64,000 nt of DNA from Halogeometricum sp. S1BR25-6 (GTDB lineage Archaea; Halobacteriota; Halobacteria; Halobacteriales; Haloferacaceae), in the NCBI RefSeq assembly GCF_031624495.1, contig NZ_JAMQOP010000001.1:744001-808000 (forward strand), written 5' to 3'. Below are positions 8,221 through 17,254 of this stretch, piece by piece; positions within the stretch are counted from its first letter, which is position 1, and each line of letters starts with the position of its first letter. A program made the position numbers and the translations under genes. The notes beneath the pieces were generated by a model. That model did not search any database, was not told the DNA's origin, and saw only the letters and a list, made by a program, of their open reading frames with translations.

Positions 8221-9099
8221 ATGGACGTACTCGTCACCGGCGGCGACGGATTCGTCGGCCGACATCTGTGCGCGGAACTGGTCGACCGCGGTCACGACGT
8301 GGAGTCGCTCTCCCGGACGCCCGACCCGTCGGTGCTCCCGGCGGAGGTCACGACGACGAGCGGGGACGTGCGGGAGTTCTCGTCCATCGAGGGCGCCTTC
8401 GAGGGGAAGGACGCCGTCGTCCATCTCGTCGCGCTCTCGCCGCTCTATCAGCACGGGATCAGTCAGGAAGAGGTCCACGCGGAGGGGACGGAGAACGCCG
8501 TCGAGGCCGCCGACGCCCGCGGCGTCGAGCGGTTCGTGCAGATGAGTTCGATCGGGACCCACCCGGACGGACGGACCTCCTACACGCACGCGAAGGGAAT
8601 CGCGGAGTGGACCGTCTACCAGTCCGACCTCGATTGGGTCGTCTTCCGCCCGTCGATGATATTCGGCGACGGCGGCGAACTGGTCCCGTTCACCGAGCGG
8701 TTCACGACGCCCTACGTGACGGCGCTTCCGGAGGGCGGGCGGCCGCCCATGCAACCCATCTGGGTCGGAGACGTCGTCTCGATGCTCGCCGAGGGCGTCG
8801 AGGACGGCGCGCACGTCCGCTCGACGTACGAACTCGGCGGTCCCGAAGTGCTGACCGTCGCCGACGTCGCGAGAGAAATCTACCGAGCGAGGGGACAATC
8901 CCTGCGCGTGCTCCCGGTGCCGGTGGCGCTCGCGACGCTCGGATTGACCCTCGTCGACCCGCTCTCGGTCGTCCCCTTCGGCCGCGACCAAGCGCGACAG
9001 CTGAAGATGAATCTCGCGGTCGAGGGGAACGATATCGGCGCCTTCGGACGGGAGACCGGAGACCTCAGGACGCTCGGCTCGTACGTGCGGTCGGAGTGA
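8221..9099 (+). CDS. NAD(P)-binding atypical SDR, complex I NDUFA9-like (292 aa)
   Basis: The Rossmann motif VTGGDGFVGRHLC lies at residues 5-17. A strand and loop, DAVVHLVALSPLYQ, follow near residue 65, and FRPSMIFGDGG near 145. This is the atypical short-chain dehydrogenase pattern of NDUFA9-like NAD(P)H-binding proteins. The C-terminal half (LRVLPVPVALATLGLTLV) is hydrophobic and may touch a membrane. In haloarchaea such proteins are annotated as NADH-ubiquinone oxidoreductase-related or nucleoside-diphosphate-sugar epimerase-like. The true substrate is unknown. The usual YxxxK is seen only as YTHAK. A TATA-like box supports the ATG. Single-gene unit. Confidence 0.85.
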   Translation: MDVLVTGGDGFVGRHLCAELVDRGHDVESLSRTPDPSVLPAEVTTTSGDVREFSSIEGAFEGKDAVVHLVALSPLYQHGISQEEVHAEGTENAVEAADARGVERFVQMSSIGTHPDGRTSYTHAKGIAEWTVYQSDLDWVVFRPSMIFGDGGELVPFTERFTTPYVTALPEGGRPPMQPIWVGDVVSMLAEGVEDGAHVRSTYELGGPEVLTVADVAREIYRARGQSLRVLPVPVALATLGLTLVDPLSVVPFGRDQARQLKMNLAVEGNDIGAFGRETGDLRTLGSYVRSE

Positions 9100-9113
9100 C
9101 GGTCGGTCCCCCT

Positions 9114-9414
9114 GAGAGCCGATAGACGACGGCCTCGTACGGCTCGAACCTCGCCCTGCGGGTCGGGTCGGCGGGTCCTCGCCGTTGCCGAGGACGACCG
9201 CCGCGTCGGCGGTATCCACGGCCGCGCGGCCGAACACCGACGCCGCGTTGGACCGGTCGAGAACCACCGGCACGGCCTCCTCGTCGAGCGTCCGGGTGGA
9301 GGTGGAGAACGACTCGTCGTCCGGAAGCAGAAGGTCGTACGCGCCGTAGACGAACACCCCCGCTTCGTGTCTCAGGTCGACCAGTCGCCGAGAGTAGTGC
9401 CAGCTGGAATCCTC
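9114..9414 (-). pseudogene. C-terminal remnant of a GH13 alpha-glucosidase (copy A)
   Basis: Read leftwards from about 9414, this segment encodes SSWHYSRRLVDLRHE, YGAYDLLLPDDE and VVLGNGEDPPT. These are the last ~100 residues of haloarchaeal oligo-1,6-glucosidase/maltase-type GH13 enzymes, after the catalytic barrel. Around 9150-9170 the frame shifts, and the tail FEPYEAVVYRL continues in another frame with no stop where the related copy at 14153 has one. No barrel sequence precedes it. It is therefore a decayed fragment. Its upstream end abuts a copied piece of the DUF7344 gene. The family is from recognised motifs; the decay is seen directly. Confidence 0.75.
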
Positions 9415-9480
9415 CGTCGGCGCCTGCGAACGCCCGAGGGGAAACGGACTCGCCGAGACGGCCGCGACGACCGAGGAGAC

Positions 9481-9554
9481 CGTCGGCGACGACTTCGGGG
9501 AGATTCGGCCGGTGCTCCGACTCCTCCACGACAACCGAGCGGACCTCCCGGACG
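9481..9554 (+). repeat. 74-bp exact copy of the 3' end of the DUF7344 gene
   Basis: Bases 9481-9554 are identical to 5143-5216 in the same orientation. In the intact gene this codes for the C-terminal VGDDFGEIRPVLRLLHDNR part. The copy has neither the upstream gene nor its stop codon, so it is a gene fragment. Identity starts and ends abruptly, and flanking DNA is unrelated. It lies next to the GH13 remnant. Exact identity suggests a recent copy or a gene-conversion tract. Confidence 0.9.
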
Positions 9555-9948
9555 GGTGGACCCGACCGCACGGTCTGCGTGCGAATCGCTCCGCTCGAAC
9601 GCGCTCGCGGCTTCCAATCTCGTCATTCCGTCACGACCGCGAACGACCCGTCTCGACGGTGGAGAGACGCCGGCTCCTTCGAGACGCCGCGGGACGCCTC
9701 GCTGACCGAGTCGACCGAGACGCTCGACGCCTCGAAGACCGACGTCTCACGGAACCTCCGCTGCGGGGAGCGGTGAACTCTCGGCCGCCGGCCGGCGTTC
9801 CGTCCGCCCGGAGAGAAACTCCTTTCAGACTGTCGGATTCATCACCGACGAGCGGGAGACGAGAAACGCCCGCACGAAGTCGGTGACCGACCCGCCCCAA
9901 TCGGACGAACCGGCCGAGTGACCGCCCATCCGAACACCGTTCTCCACG
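9555..9948. other. Non-coding or decayed region before the DUF1405 gene
   Basis: About 390 bases with only short Arg-rich frames on both strands. It follows two gene fragments and is probably further decayed coding DNA, but I can match it to no family. Confidence 0.4.
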
Positions 9949-10617
9949 ATGAGACCCATCCCCTCCGCAGACGACCTCCCGGCGTATCTCGCTCCGCTAC
10001 CCGACCGAGTCGAGACGACGGCGCTCCGTCTCGCGTGGGTGCTCGTCGCCGTCAATCTCCTGGGTACCCTGTTCGGTTTCTGGTACTACCGATTTCAGCT
10101 CGCGAACAGTCGGCTCGTCATCTGGCCCGCGGTGCCCGACAGCCCGCTCGTGACGCTGTTCATGGTCGCGAGTCTGGTGTCGTGGACGGTCGGGCGGGAC
10201 CGCGATTGGATTCACGCCCTGGCCTTCGTCGGCAACCTGAAGTACGGCTTCTGGGTCGTCGTCGTCCAACTCGCCATCAACGACGTCCTCGCCACCGGCG
10301 ACCCGTACCACTGGTTCCTGCTCGTCAGCCACCTCGGGATGGGGCTGCAGGCGTTCGTCGTCTACCGGTACGCCGACTTTACCGTCCCGGCCGTCGCCGT
10401 CGCCGCGGGGTGGTTCACGTTCAACGACGTCGTCGACTACTTCGTCCCCCTCGTCGGGGACTACCACCACACCTACTTCGGGCCGAGACTGGTGAACGCC
10501 GGCGACCACGACGTCCTCGCGCACGATATCGCCGCGGCCGCGGCCGTCGGACTGACGCTACTCGGAACGTTCCTCGCACTCGCGATTCGCGTCCGACGGT
10601 TGGAGCACGAAACGTGA
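9949..10617 (+). CDS. DUF1405 family membrane protein (222 aa)
   Basis: A polytopic membrane protein with about six hydrophobic segments: RLAWVLVAVNLLGTLFGFWY near residue 27, LVTLFMVASLVSW near 66, FVGNLKYGFWVVVVQLA near 92, WFLLVSHLGMGLQAFVVYRY near 123, one around the WFTFNDVVDYF motif, and a C-terminal helix. YYRFQ, NLKYG and the aromatic NDVVDYFVP motif are typical of DUF1405. The family is widespread in Bacillus and haloarchaea and has no known function. The ATG is preceded by no clear TATA box. No operon partner. Confidence 0.9.
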   Translation: MRPIPSADDLPAYLAPLPDRVETTALRLAWVLVAVNLLGTLFGFWYYRFQLANSRLVIWPAVPDSPLVTLFMVASLVSWTVGRDRDWIHALAFVGNLKYGFWVVVVQLAINDVLATGDPYHWFLLVSHLGMGLQAFVVYRYADFTVPAVAVAAGWFTFNDVVDYFVPLVGDYHHTYFGPRLVNAGDHDVLAHDIAAAAAVGLTLLGTFLALAIRVRRLEHET

Positions 10618-10908
10618 CTCCTTCGATGCGGGAATCGGGCCCCGTACTCCCGGTTAGACCACGATACGAGTCTCCAGTCCGAGCCGAAAATCGCAAGACG
10701 CGTATGCTCCGCTTCGCACGTGTCCCGCGGGTGCAATCCGACTCAGACGGGGGAACGGTCGGTATGCGCGCTCTCCCGACCGGCCGATTCGCTTCCGCGC
10801 CTGTCTACTCCGAGAGCACCCGCCGGCGGCGACGTCCGCTGTCGTCCGCACGGCCCGTCCCCTCCGGATGAGCTACCTCAAAAAACCGAGAGACCGTCTC
10901 GCGGCGCG

Positions 10909-13860
10909 TTAGTCCAGTTTCGCGGTCGCCGACGTCGACCGGGTACCCTGCCCCGACGACCCCTCTACGAGTCCGGCGTCGCTCGCTGCGGACGGCGTTC
11001 CGCCGGAACCGGCGGTGGCGCCGACGTCGAACTCGTCGACGAGTTCCTGGAGCGACTGCGCGGACGCGGACACCGTCTGGACGTTCCGCGCGACTTCGTT
11101 GATCGACGCCGTCTGCTCCTCGGCGGCCGCGGACACGTTGCTCGTCTGCGACGTCATCTCCTCGCTCACGCTGGAGACTTCGTCGACCATCGACACCACT
11201 TCCTCCGTCGACGTCGCCTGACTCTCCGTCGAGTCGGAAATCTCGCGGACGCCGTACTCGGCTTTCTCGCTCGCCTCCGCGATGTCGTCGAACATCTCGA
11301 TGGCGCCCTCGATGGTCTCCGTCCCCGACCGTACACGCTCGCGCATCGCCTGCATGTCCCCGACCGTCGCGCCGGTGTCCGCTTGGACCTCCGAGATGAG
11401 GTCCTCGACGTCCTCGGTGGCGTTCTCGACTTCATCCGCGAGGTCACCGATTTCGTTCGCGACGACCGCGAACCCCTTTCCGACTTCGCCGGCGCGCGCC
11501 GCTTCGATGGAGGCGTTCAGCGCCAGCAGGTTCGTCTGCTCGGTGATGTCCGTGATGAGTTGGACGATGTTGTTGATCTCCTCCATCCGCTCTTCGAGGC
11601 CCTCGACCTGTTCGACGGCCGCGACCGCCTCCGTCTCGATGGCCGAAATCTCCTCGGTCGCCGCGGCGGCCTGTTCTCGACCCTGCCCCGCGAGTGAGGA
11701 CGCTTCGTCCGCCGTCCGGACGACGCCGTCGGCCGACGCCGCCACCTCTTCGATCGTCGCCGAGAGGTTGTTCATCTCGCTCGACGCCGACTGCAACTGC
11801 TCGGTCTGTTGTGCCGCGCCGTGCGCGATCTCCTCGACCGACTCCGCCGTCGCCTGACTCGCGGACTCGATCTCTTCGGCGCTCGACGCCGTCTCGTTGC
11901 TGATCTCCGCGAACTCGTCGGCGACGTCGTGGACCTCCACGAGGCTCTGACGTACGCGCTCGATGCCGTCTTCGAGGTCCGTCATGATGGCGCCGAACTC
12001 GCCGGGCAGGTCCGTCCGGACGTCTTGGTCGAGATTGCCCTCGCCGAGTTCCTGACTCACCGTACGGAGTTCGGTGACCTGCTGACGGAGGTTCTCCCGC
12101 ATCGACTCGAACGCGACGACGAGTTCGCCGAGTTCGTCGTCGGTCGCCTCGATGGCGGTGGCCCGGTCGAATCGCCCGGCGGCGAGTTCGGTCGCCTGGT
12201 CGCGGAGTTTCACGATGGGTTCGGAGAAGTACCGCGCCCCGCGGTACCCCACGCCCGTCACGGCGATGCCGGCGATGAGGATGAGGCCGATGAAGACGTT
12301 CCGCGCGGAGTCCGTCCGCTGACTCAGCGACTGTCCGAGCGCCGCGGCGGGTGCGGTGACGTCCGCTTCGGGGACCGTCGCGACCAGCGACAGTTGCTTG
12401 CTTCCGAACTGCAGCGGTGCGTATCCGACGTAGTAGGTGTCCTCCGTCCCGTCCGAGGCGGCCGTCGTGTACGTGTCGAGGCCGCTCCCGCCCGCCGTGA
12501 TGCTGTTCTGAGCGATGCTCGCCAGTCCGCCGGCGTCCGACTCGTCCGTGATACTGCTCCCGGCCTCGACGACCGAGGCGTTCGGATGGCTCAGCACGGT
12601 GCCCGCTTCGTTGACGATGCTGAGGTGGCCGGATTCGCCGACCGTCACGTCGTTCGTCAGCGCAGCGAGGATGCCGAAGTCGAACCGAAGCGCGACCGTC
12701 CCGGCGAACTGCCCGTTCTGGTAGACGGGCGACGCGAGATACACGACCTGGGTTCCGTCGCGGGTTGTGACGTCCCCGACGTACACCTCGCCCTCTTCGA
12801 GGTCTTTGCTCGCCGCGAACCACGCTTCGTCGGCGTACGAGCGGTCCGAGACGGAACGCGTCTCGACCGTCTCTCCGGTTCGGGTCGTTTCGACGACGCC
12901 CTGTCCGGTTTCGGTCGTCAGGATAATTTCGTCGTACGCGCGCCGTTCCTCGCCGTTCACCGACACCGACCGCGTCAGGAGGTAGCTCTCGAAGGAGTCC
13001 TCGATGCGGTCCTTCGCGCTCTCCTGAGCGGTCGTCTGGAGTTCGTAGTAGTACACGCTCGGTGCGAGCACCCAGTCGAAGTCCTCGTAGTAGGTGTACG
13101 CGACGAACTTCTCCTCGACCGGATTGCCCGCCTGGGTTGTGTCCTCCCAGTCGTACTCGACGATGCCCCACGTCTCGCCGTTCCGAATCGCCCCCTCCTC
13201 TTCGACGAAGGCCTTCACGTCTTCGAAGACCGTCAAGTCGGCGTCGTCGACGAGGTTGAACCCGTCGGCGAGGCTGTGGTGCATGATTACGGTGGAGTCC
13301 TCGTCGACGACGTACGCGTAGCCCGTGTTCCCGATGTATCCGGGCTGGAACATGTCGGTCGCGGACCCCGAGGCGGTCGTGCCGTCCCCGTCCGTGCCCA
13401 CGAGGATTCGTTCGACGCTGTTCTCGACTCGCCGTTGCTCGGTCGCCGACAAGTCTTCCCACGCCCGCCCGTCGTACTCGTTTTCGAGAATCGTCCGCTT
13501 CGCCGTCTCGACCGTGCTCCGCATCTGCAACGCCGTGTGGCCGAGTTGCTCTTGGCTCTGCCGCTGGACGAGTTTCCACTGGCCGCTTCTGGCCGCCTGG
13601 TAGTTCTGAACCGGGGAGGACGCCGCGAGCGACCGCCCGTCGACCCGGCGTGCGTCGAGGACGTTTTGGATGCCCTCCTGCCGGGCGGAGACGGTGTTGT
13701 TCAGTTCGCCCGTGACCTGCCGTTCCATGTGCACCGCGCTCTGCGTCTCGGCGGCCGACCCGATCCGCTGCATCTCGACGACCCCGACGGCCCCCACGGT
13801 CGAAACGGGAATGAGCGAGATTGCGAGACACAGTGCGATGAGTTTGCGATTGATGTTCAT
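10909..13860 (-). CDS. Methyl-accepting chemotaxis transducer (Htr type, 983 aa)
   Basis: [20 protein letters not shown] starts with a membrane helix (about 7-25). A large extracellular sensor of some 490 residues follows, containing Cache-like segments ([19 protein letters not shown] and [19 protein letters not shown]). A second helix (about 518-540, [20 protein letters not shown]) leads to HAMP domains and a long MCP signalling hairpin. The hairpin tip reads [20 protein letters not shown] and [20 protein letters not shown], which contacts CheA/CheW. The double-Cache layout suggests sensing of a small extracellular ligand such as an amino acid or organic acid. A start 28 codons upstream is possible, but ATG at 13860 begins directly at the membrane helix. 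No che genes are nearby. Confidence 0.93.
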   Translation of the reverse strand: MNINRKLIALCLAISLIPVSTVGAVGVVEMQRIGSAAETQSAVHMERQVTGELNNTVSARQEGIQNVLDARRVDGRSLAASSPVQNYQAARSGQWKLVQRQSQEQLGHTALQMRSTVETAKRTILENEYDGRAWEDLSATEQRRVENSVERILVGTDGDGTTASGSATDMFQPGYIGNTGYAYVVDEDSTVIMHHSLADGFNLVDDADLTVFEDVKAFVEEEGAIRNGETWGIVEYDWEDTTQAGNPVEEKFVAYTYYEDFDWVLAPSVYYYELQTTAQESAKDRIEDSFESYLLTRSVSVNGEERRAYDEIILTTETGQGVVETTRTGETVETRSVSDRSYADEAWFAASKDLEEGEVYVGDVTTRDGTQVVYLASPVYQNGQFAGTVALRFDFGILAALTNDVTVGESGHLSIVNEAGTVLSHPNASVVEAGSSITDESDAGGLASIAQNSITAGGSGLDTYTTAASDGTEDTYYVGYAPLQFGSKQLSLVATVPEADVTAPAAALGQSLSQRTDSARNVFIGLILIAGIAVTGVGYRGARYFSEPIVKLRDQATELAAGRFDRATAIEATDDELGELVVAFESMRENLRQQVTELRTVSQELGEGNLDQDVRTDLPGEFGAIMTDLEDGIERVRQSLVEVHDVADEFAEISNETASSAEEIESASQATAESVEEIAHGAAQQTEQLQSASSEMNNLSATIEEVAASADGVVRTADEASSLAGQGREQAAAATEEISAIETEAVAAVEQVEGLEERMEEINNIVQLITDITEQTNLLALNASIEAARAGEVGKGFAVVANEIGDLADEVENATEDVEDLISEVQADTGATVGDMQAMRERVRSGTETIEGAIEMFDDIAEASEKAEYGVREISDSTESQATSTEEVVSMVDEVSSVSEEMTSQTSNVSAAAEEQTASINEVARNVQTVSASAQSLQELVDEFDVGATAGSGGTPSAASDAGLVEGSSGQGTRSTSATAKLD

Positions 13861-14152
13861 AGGTAGTGTGCGGAGACCCTCCCCCCATGCGGTCCCGTCC
13901 GGACTCGGTCGTACTCGCGCACCCCACTGCGGGAGATACCTCACCTCGGTTCGGAGAGTCGGGTCATCACTACCTCTTTCGACAGAAATTCCGAATATAA
14001 AGACTCGTCCCCGAGTATCTCTTCTGATACCGACAGTCTGTCGCTACTAGCCGATTCTGCGTCGTCACGGAGACCGGACGAACCCGACTGTCTCGGCGGT
14101 TCGTGGGAGAGAACTGAACAGACGGCTTCTCACCGACGTCGGGGGAGCGGTC
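13861..14152. promoter_or_regulatory. Upstream region of the transducer gene
   Basis: About 290 bases. An AT-rich stretch at 13990-14002 contains a minus-strand TATA-like sequence (ttatattc), a plausible promoter with a leader of roughly 110 bases. Nothing else is recognised before the glucosidase relic. Confidence 0.35.
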
Positions 14153-14310
14153 TCAGATTCGATAGACAACGGCCTCGTACGGCCCGAACCGCGCGCCCTG
14201 CGGGTCCGTCGGTGGGTCCGCGCCGTTACCGACGACGACAGTCGCGTCGGTCACCCGAGCGGCGGAGTCGCCGGTCCGCGGGCCGGCGGCCACGTCACCG
14301 ACGTACGCGC
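14153..14310 (-). pseudogene. C-terminal remnant of a GH13 alpha-glucosidase (copy B)
   Basis: Reading leftwards from about 14310 gives RVTDATVVVGNGADPP, then ARFGPYEAVVYRI and a TGA at 14155-14153. It is clearly related to the relic at 9114-9414 (VVLGNGEDPP ... FEPYEAVVYRL) but differs at many third positions, so the two are old paralogues. Only about 50 residues remain and no start codon precedes them. The relic lies directly before the GH97 gene, on the opposite strand. A lost alpha-glucan utilisation locus is the simplest reading. Confidence 0.75.
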
Positions 14311-14361
14311 TTCGAGAATTGTATACTAATCAATCGTTGAAATTACGCCCAACCGCTGAAA

Positions 14362-14390
14362 TTTTTTATCCGACAGGCAGGTGAGGTGAT
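14362..14390 (+). promoter_or_regulatory. TATA-like box and strong Shine-Dalgarno site of the GH97 gene
   Basis: ttttttatc at 14362-14370 is a TATA-like box. It is followed by gaggtgat at 14383-14390, an eight-base match to the complement of the archaeal 16S rRNA 3' end, three bases before the ATG. Most genes here lack a leader, so an explicit ribosome-binding site is unusual. Confidence 0.6.
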
Positions 14391-14393
14391 GCC

Positions 14394-17195
14394 ATGCCGC
14401 GAGATACCTCAGACCAGTCACCTCCGTCCGATTCGCCCGCTTCGTCCGACTCCTCCGATTCGCCCGATTCGTCGGACCCGCTCCTCGAACGGCGCGAGTT
14501 CGTCGCCGGTGCGGCGGCCGTCGGCGGACTGACGTCGATGGTGTCGGGCGTGGCGGCCGACCCGATAGAGAGCACAGAAGAGGGAGACCGGGCGGGCGTT
14601 CAGTCGCTCTCGTCGCCCGGCGGCGACGTCGAGGTGACGTTCGAGGTGGTCGAGGGGACGCCGACGTACGCCGTCGCCTACGGCGGCGAGGCGGTGGTCG
14701 AACGGTCGACGCTCGGACTCGCCTTCCGGGACGACGCCGCCCTCGACGGGTCCTTCGAGGTGACGGGCGCGGAGCGTCGGAGCGCCGACGAGACGTGGAC
14801 CCCCGTCTGGGGGGCGAGTGAGTCGATTCAGAACGCCTACGAGGAACTGGCCGTCGGCCTCCGAGAGACCGAGGGGCTAAAGCGCTCGCTCAATCTGCTC
14901 TTCCGCGCCTACGACGACGGCGCCGCGTTCCGCTACGTCCTGCCCGAACAGGAGAACCTCGGGTCGTTCGTCCTCACCGACGAGCGGACGGAGTTCGCGT
15001 TCGCCGACGACTACACCTCGTGGTGGATTCCGGACGACTGGGAGAACTACGAGTACCTCTACGAGGAGACGCCGCTGAGCGAAATCGAGCCGACGCCCGA
15101 GGAGGGGTCGGAAGCGGACGGCGCGAGCACGCCGCTGACGATGCGCGCCGGCGACGACGCCTACCTGAGCGTCCACGAGGCGGCGCTGACCGACTACGCG
15201 GGCATGACGCTCACCCGCGCCGACGACGAGCCGGCGACGTTCGAGAGCACGCTCGTCCCGTGGCCCGACGGCGAGTCGAAGGTGAAGGCCGAGGCGCCGC
15301 ACGTCTCGCCGTGGCGGACGTTCACGCTCGGGTCGGACCCGGGGGCGCTCGTCGAGTCGGACCTACTCGTCAACCTGAACGAACCCAACGAGTTGGAGGA
15401 GACCGACTGGATAGAGCCGCAGAAGTACATGGGTATCTGGTGGGAGATTCACGTCGGCAAGTCGCGGTGGGCGCCCGGCCCGGACGTGGGGGCGACCACG
15501 GAAAACGCCAAGCGCTACATCGACTTCGCCAGCGAGCACGGAATCGCCTCGCTGCTCGTGGAGGGATGGAACGTCGGCTGGGAGGGCGGGTTCGACTCCT
15601 GGAGCAACGCGCCCTACGAGTTCTCCTTCACCGAGTCGACCGAACACTACGACCTGGCGGAGGTCGCCGAGTACGGGCAGTCGAAGGACCCGAGCGTGAA
15701 CGTCGTCGCGCACAACGAGACGGGCGGCGGCGTGAGCAACTACGAGGACCAACTGGAGGAGGCGTTCTCGCTGTACGAGGACCTCGGCATCCACGCCATC
15801 AAGACGGGCTACGTCAGCGAGGAGGGACTGGACATCGACGGCGAGACGTACCACCACCACGGCCAGCGGATGGTGAACCACTACCGCCACGTGACGAAAA
15901 AGGCGGCCGAGCATGAGATCATGCTCAACGTCCACGAACCCATCAAGCCGACCGGCGTGCGGCGGACCTACCCCAACCTCATGACCCGCGAGGGCGTCAG
16001 CGGGCTGGAGTACGAGAACTTCCGTCCGGAGGGGAACCCGCCGTCGCACACGCTCACGCTCCCGTTCACGCGGATGGTGGCCGGACCGCTGGACTACACG
16101 CCCGGCGCGTTCGACATCCTGTACGAGGAGTACGGCACCACCCGCGTCCACTCCACCGTCGCGCGCCAACTCGCGCTCTACCCGATGCTGTTCAGCGGTC
16201 TCCAGATGGTCGCGGACCTGCCGGAGAACTACGACGACCTGGACGTCTTCGAGTTCGTCGAACAGGTGCCGGCGGCGTGGGACGAGACGGCCGTCGGCGA
16301 CGCCGAAATCGGCGACTACGCCACCGTCGCCCGCCGGAAGGGCGAGGAGTGGTTCGTCGGCACCGGGACGGACGACACCGCGCGAACGCTGCCCGTCTCG
16401 CTGGACTTCCTCGAAGACGGCCGCGAGTACGTCGCGGAGGTGTACGCCGACGGCCCGGAGGCCGACTACGAGTCGAACCCCGAGGAAGTGGCGCGGTACG
16501 AGTTCCTCGTCTCCGCCGACGATACACTCCACGCGTCGATGGTCGCCGGCGGCGGGCAGGCCGTCCGCCTCCGCCCGCCCGAGGGCGGCGAGCAGTCCGA
16601 ACTCCCGGCGTACGAACCGCCCGCCTACGAGTACGACACGCCCGTCGTCCCCGCGGAGACGATGGCCGGCGAACCGTTCACCGTCTTCGTCGAGGCGAGC
16701 AACGCGGGCGGCATCGTCGGCGGCGAGCGGATGACCCTGCACGTCGACGGCGAGACGGTCGGGGAGACGTTCGTCCGCGTCGGTCCCGGCGAGGAGACGC
16801 AGGTCGAGTTCCCCCTCCGCCTCTCGGAGGCGGGCGACCACGAGGTGACGATGGAGGCGTCCGACGGCGACGCCTCGTTCTCGAAGACGGTGACGGTCAC
16901 GGAGCAGTCCGCGGAGTTCCGGATGTTCTCCTACGAGGGCTTCGAAGTGCCCGAGGAGACGACGGTCGGAAAGCAGGTTGAGATTCCGGTGACGGTGACC
17001 AACACCGGCGACGAGGAGAGCCTGCAGGTGGTCAAACTCACCGTCGACGACGACGTCGTCCAGACCAAGGGCGTCGACCTCCAACCCGGCGGCTCGACGG
17101 ACCTGACGTTCCTGCACACGTTCGACTCGCCCGGCGAGTACGAGGTGGCCGTCGAGGACCTCGACCCGCGGACGGTGACGGTGAACGTGTTCTGA
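14394..17195 (+). CDS. Secreted GH97-family glycoside hydrolase (alpha-glucosidase-like) with CARDB repeats (933 aa)
   Basis: A Ser/Asp-rich N-terminus ends in a Tat-like signal (Arg33-Arg34, ERREFVAGAAAVGGL). The N-terminal beta-sandwich (from about residue 65), the barrel (WWEIHVGKSRWAPG; LNVHEPIKPTGVRRTYPNLM; GVSGLEYENFRPEGN) and the C-terminal domain follow GH97 order. GH97 enzymes release glucose or galactose from alpha-linked oligosaccharides; the exact specificity is not predicted. After about residue 730, two CARDB-type Ig-like domains (TVFVEASNAGGIVGGERMTL; IPVTVTNTGDEESLQVVKL) probably hold substrate or the cell surface. The 933-residue length exceeds the family norm because of these repeats. 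A strong Shine-Dalgarno site supports the start. A GH13 relic lies just upstream. Confidence 0.9.
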   Translation: MPRDTSDQSPPSDSPASSDSSDSPDSSDPLLERREFVAGAAAVGGLTSMVSGVAADPIESTEEGDRAGVQSLSSPGGDVEVTFEVVEGTPTYAVAYGGEAVVERSTLGLAFRDDAALDGSFEVTGAERRSADETWTPVWGASESIQNAYEELAVGLRETEGLKRSLNLLFRAYDDGAAFRYVLPEQENLGSFVLTDERTEFAFADDYTSWWIPDDWENYEYLYEETPLSEIEPTPEEGSEADGASTPLTMRAGDDAYLSVHEAALTDYAGMTLTRADDEPATFESTLVPWPDGESKVKAEAPHVSPWRTFTLGSDPGALVESDLLVNLNEPNELEETDWIEPQKYMGIWWEIHVGKSRWAPGPDVGATTENAKRYIDFASEHGIASLLVEGWNVGWEGGFDSWSNAPYEFSFTESTEHYDLAEVAEYGQSKDPSVNVVAHNETGGGVSNYEDQLEEAFSLYEDLGIHAIKTGYVSEEGLDIDGETYHHHGQRMVNHYRHVTKKAAEHEIMLNVHEPIKPTGVRRTYPNLMTREGVSGLEYENFRPEGNPPSHTLTLPFTRMVAGPLDYTPGAFDILYEEYGTTRVHSTVARQLALYPMLFSGLQMVADLPENYDDLDVFEFVEQVPAAWDETAVGDAEIGDYATVARRKGEEWFVGTGTDDTARTLPVSLDFLEDGREYVAEVYADGPEADYESNPEEVARYEFLVSADDTLHASMVAGGGQAVRLRPPEGGEQSELPAYEPPAYEYDTPVVPAETMAGEPFTVFVEASNAGGIVGGERMTLHVDGETVGETFVRVGPGEETQVEFPLRLSEAGDHEVTMEASDGDASFSKTVTVTEQSAEFRMFSYEGFEVPEETTVGKQVEIPVTVTNTGDEESLQVVKLTVDDDVVQTKGVDLQPGGSTDLTFLHTFDSPGEYEVAVEDLDPRTVTVNVF

Positions 17196-17254
17196 GGGTC
17201 GTCGCCGCTTCCCTTCTCTCCGTTTCTCTCCTCTCCCTCTGTCCCTCCCGTCGG

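Noticed and set aside
11809-13866. A 685-codon plus-strand open frame
   Set aside because: It is the antisense of the chemotransducer gene. Composition is Arg/Val/Asp-scrambled with no domain, whereas the minus strand encodes a textbook transducer.
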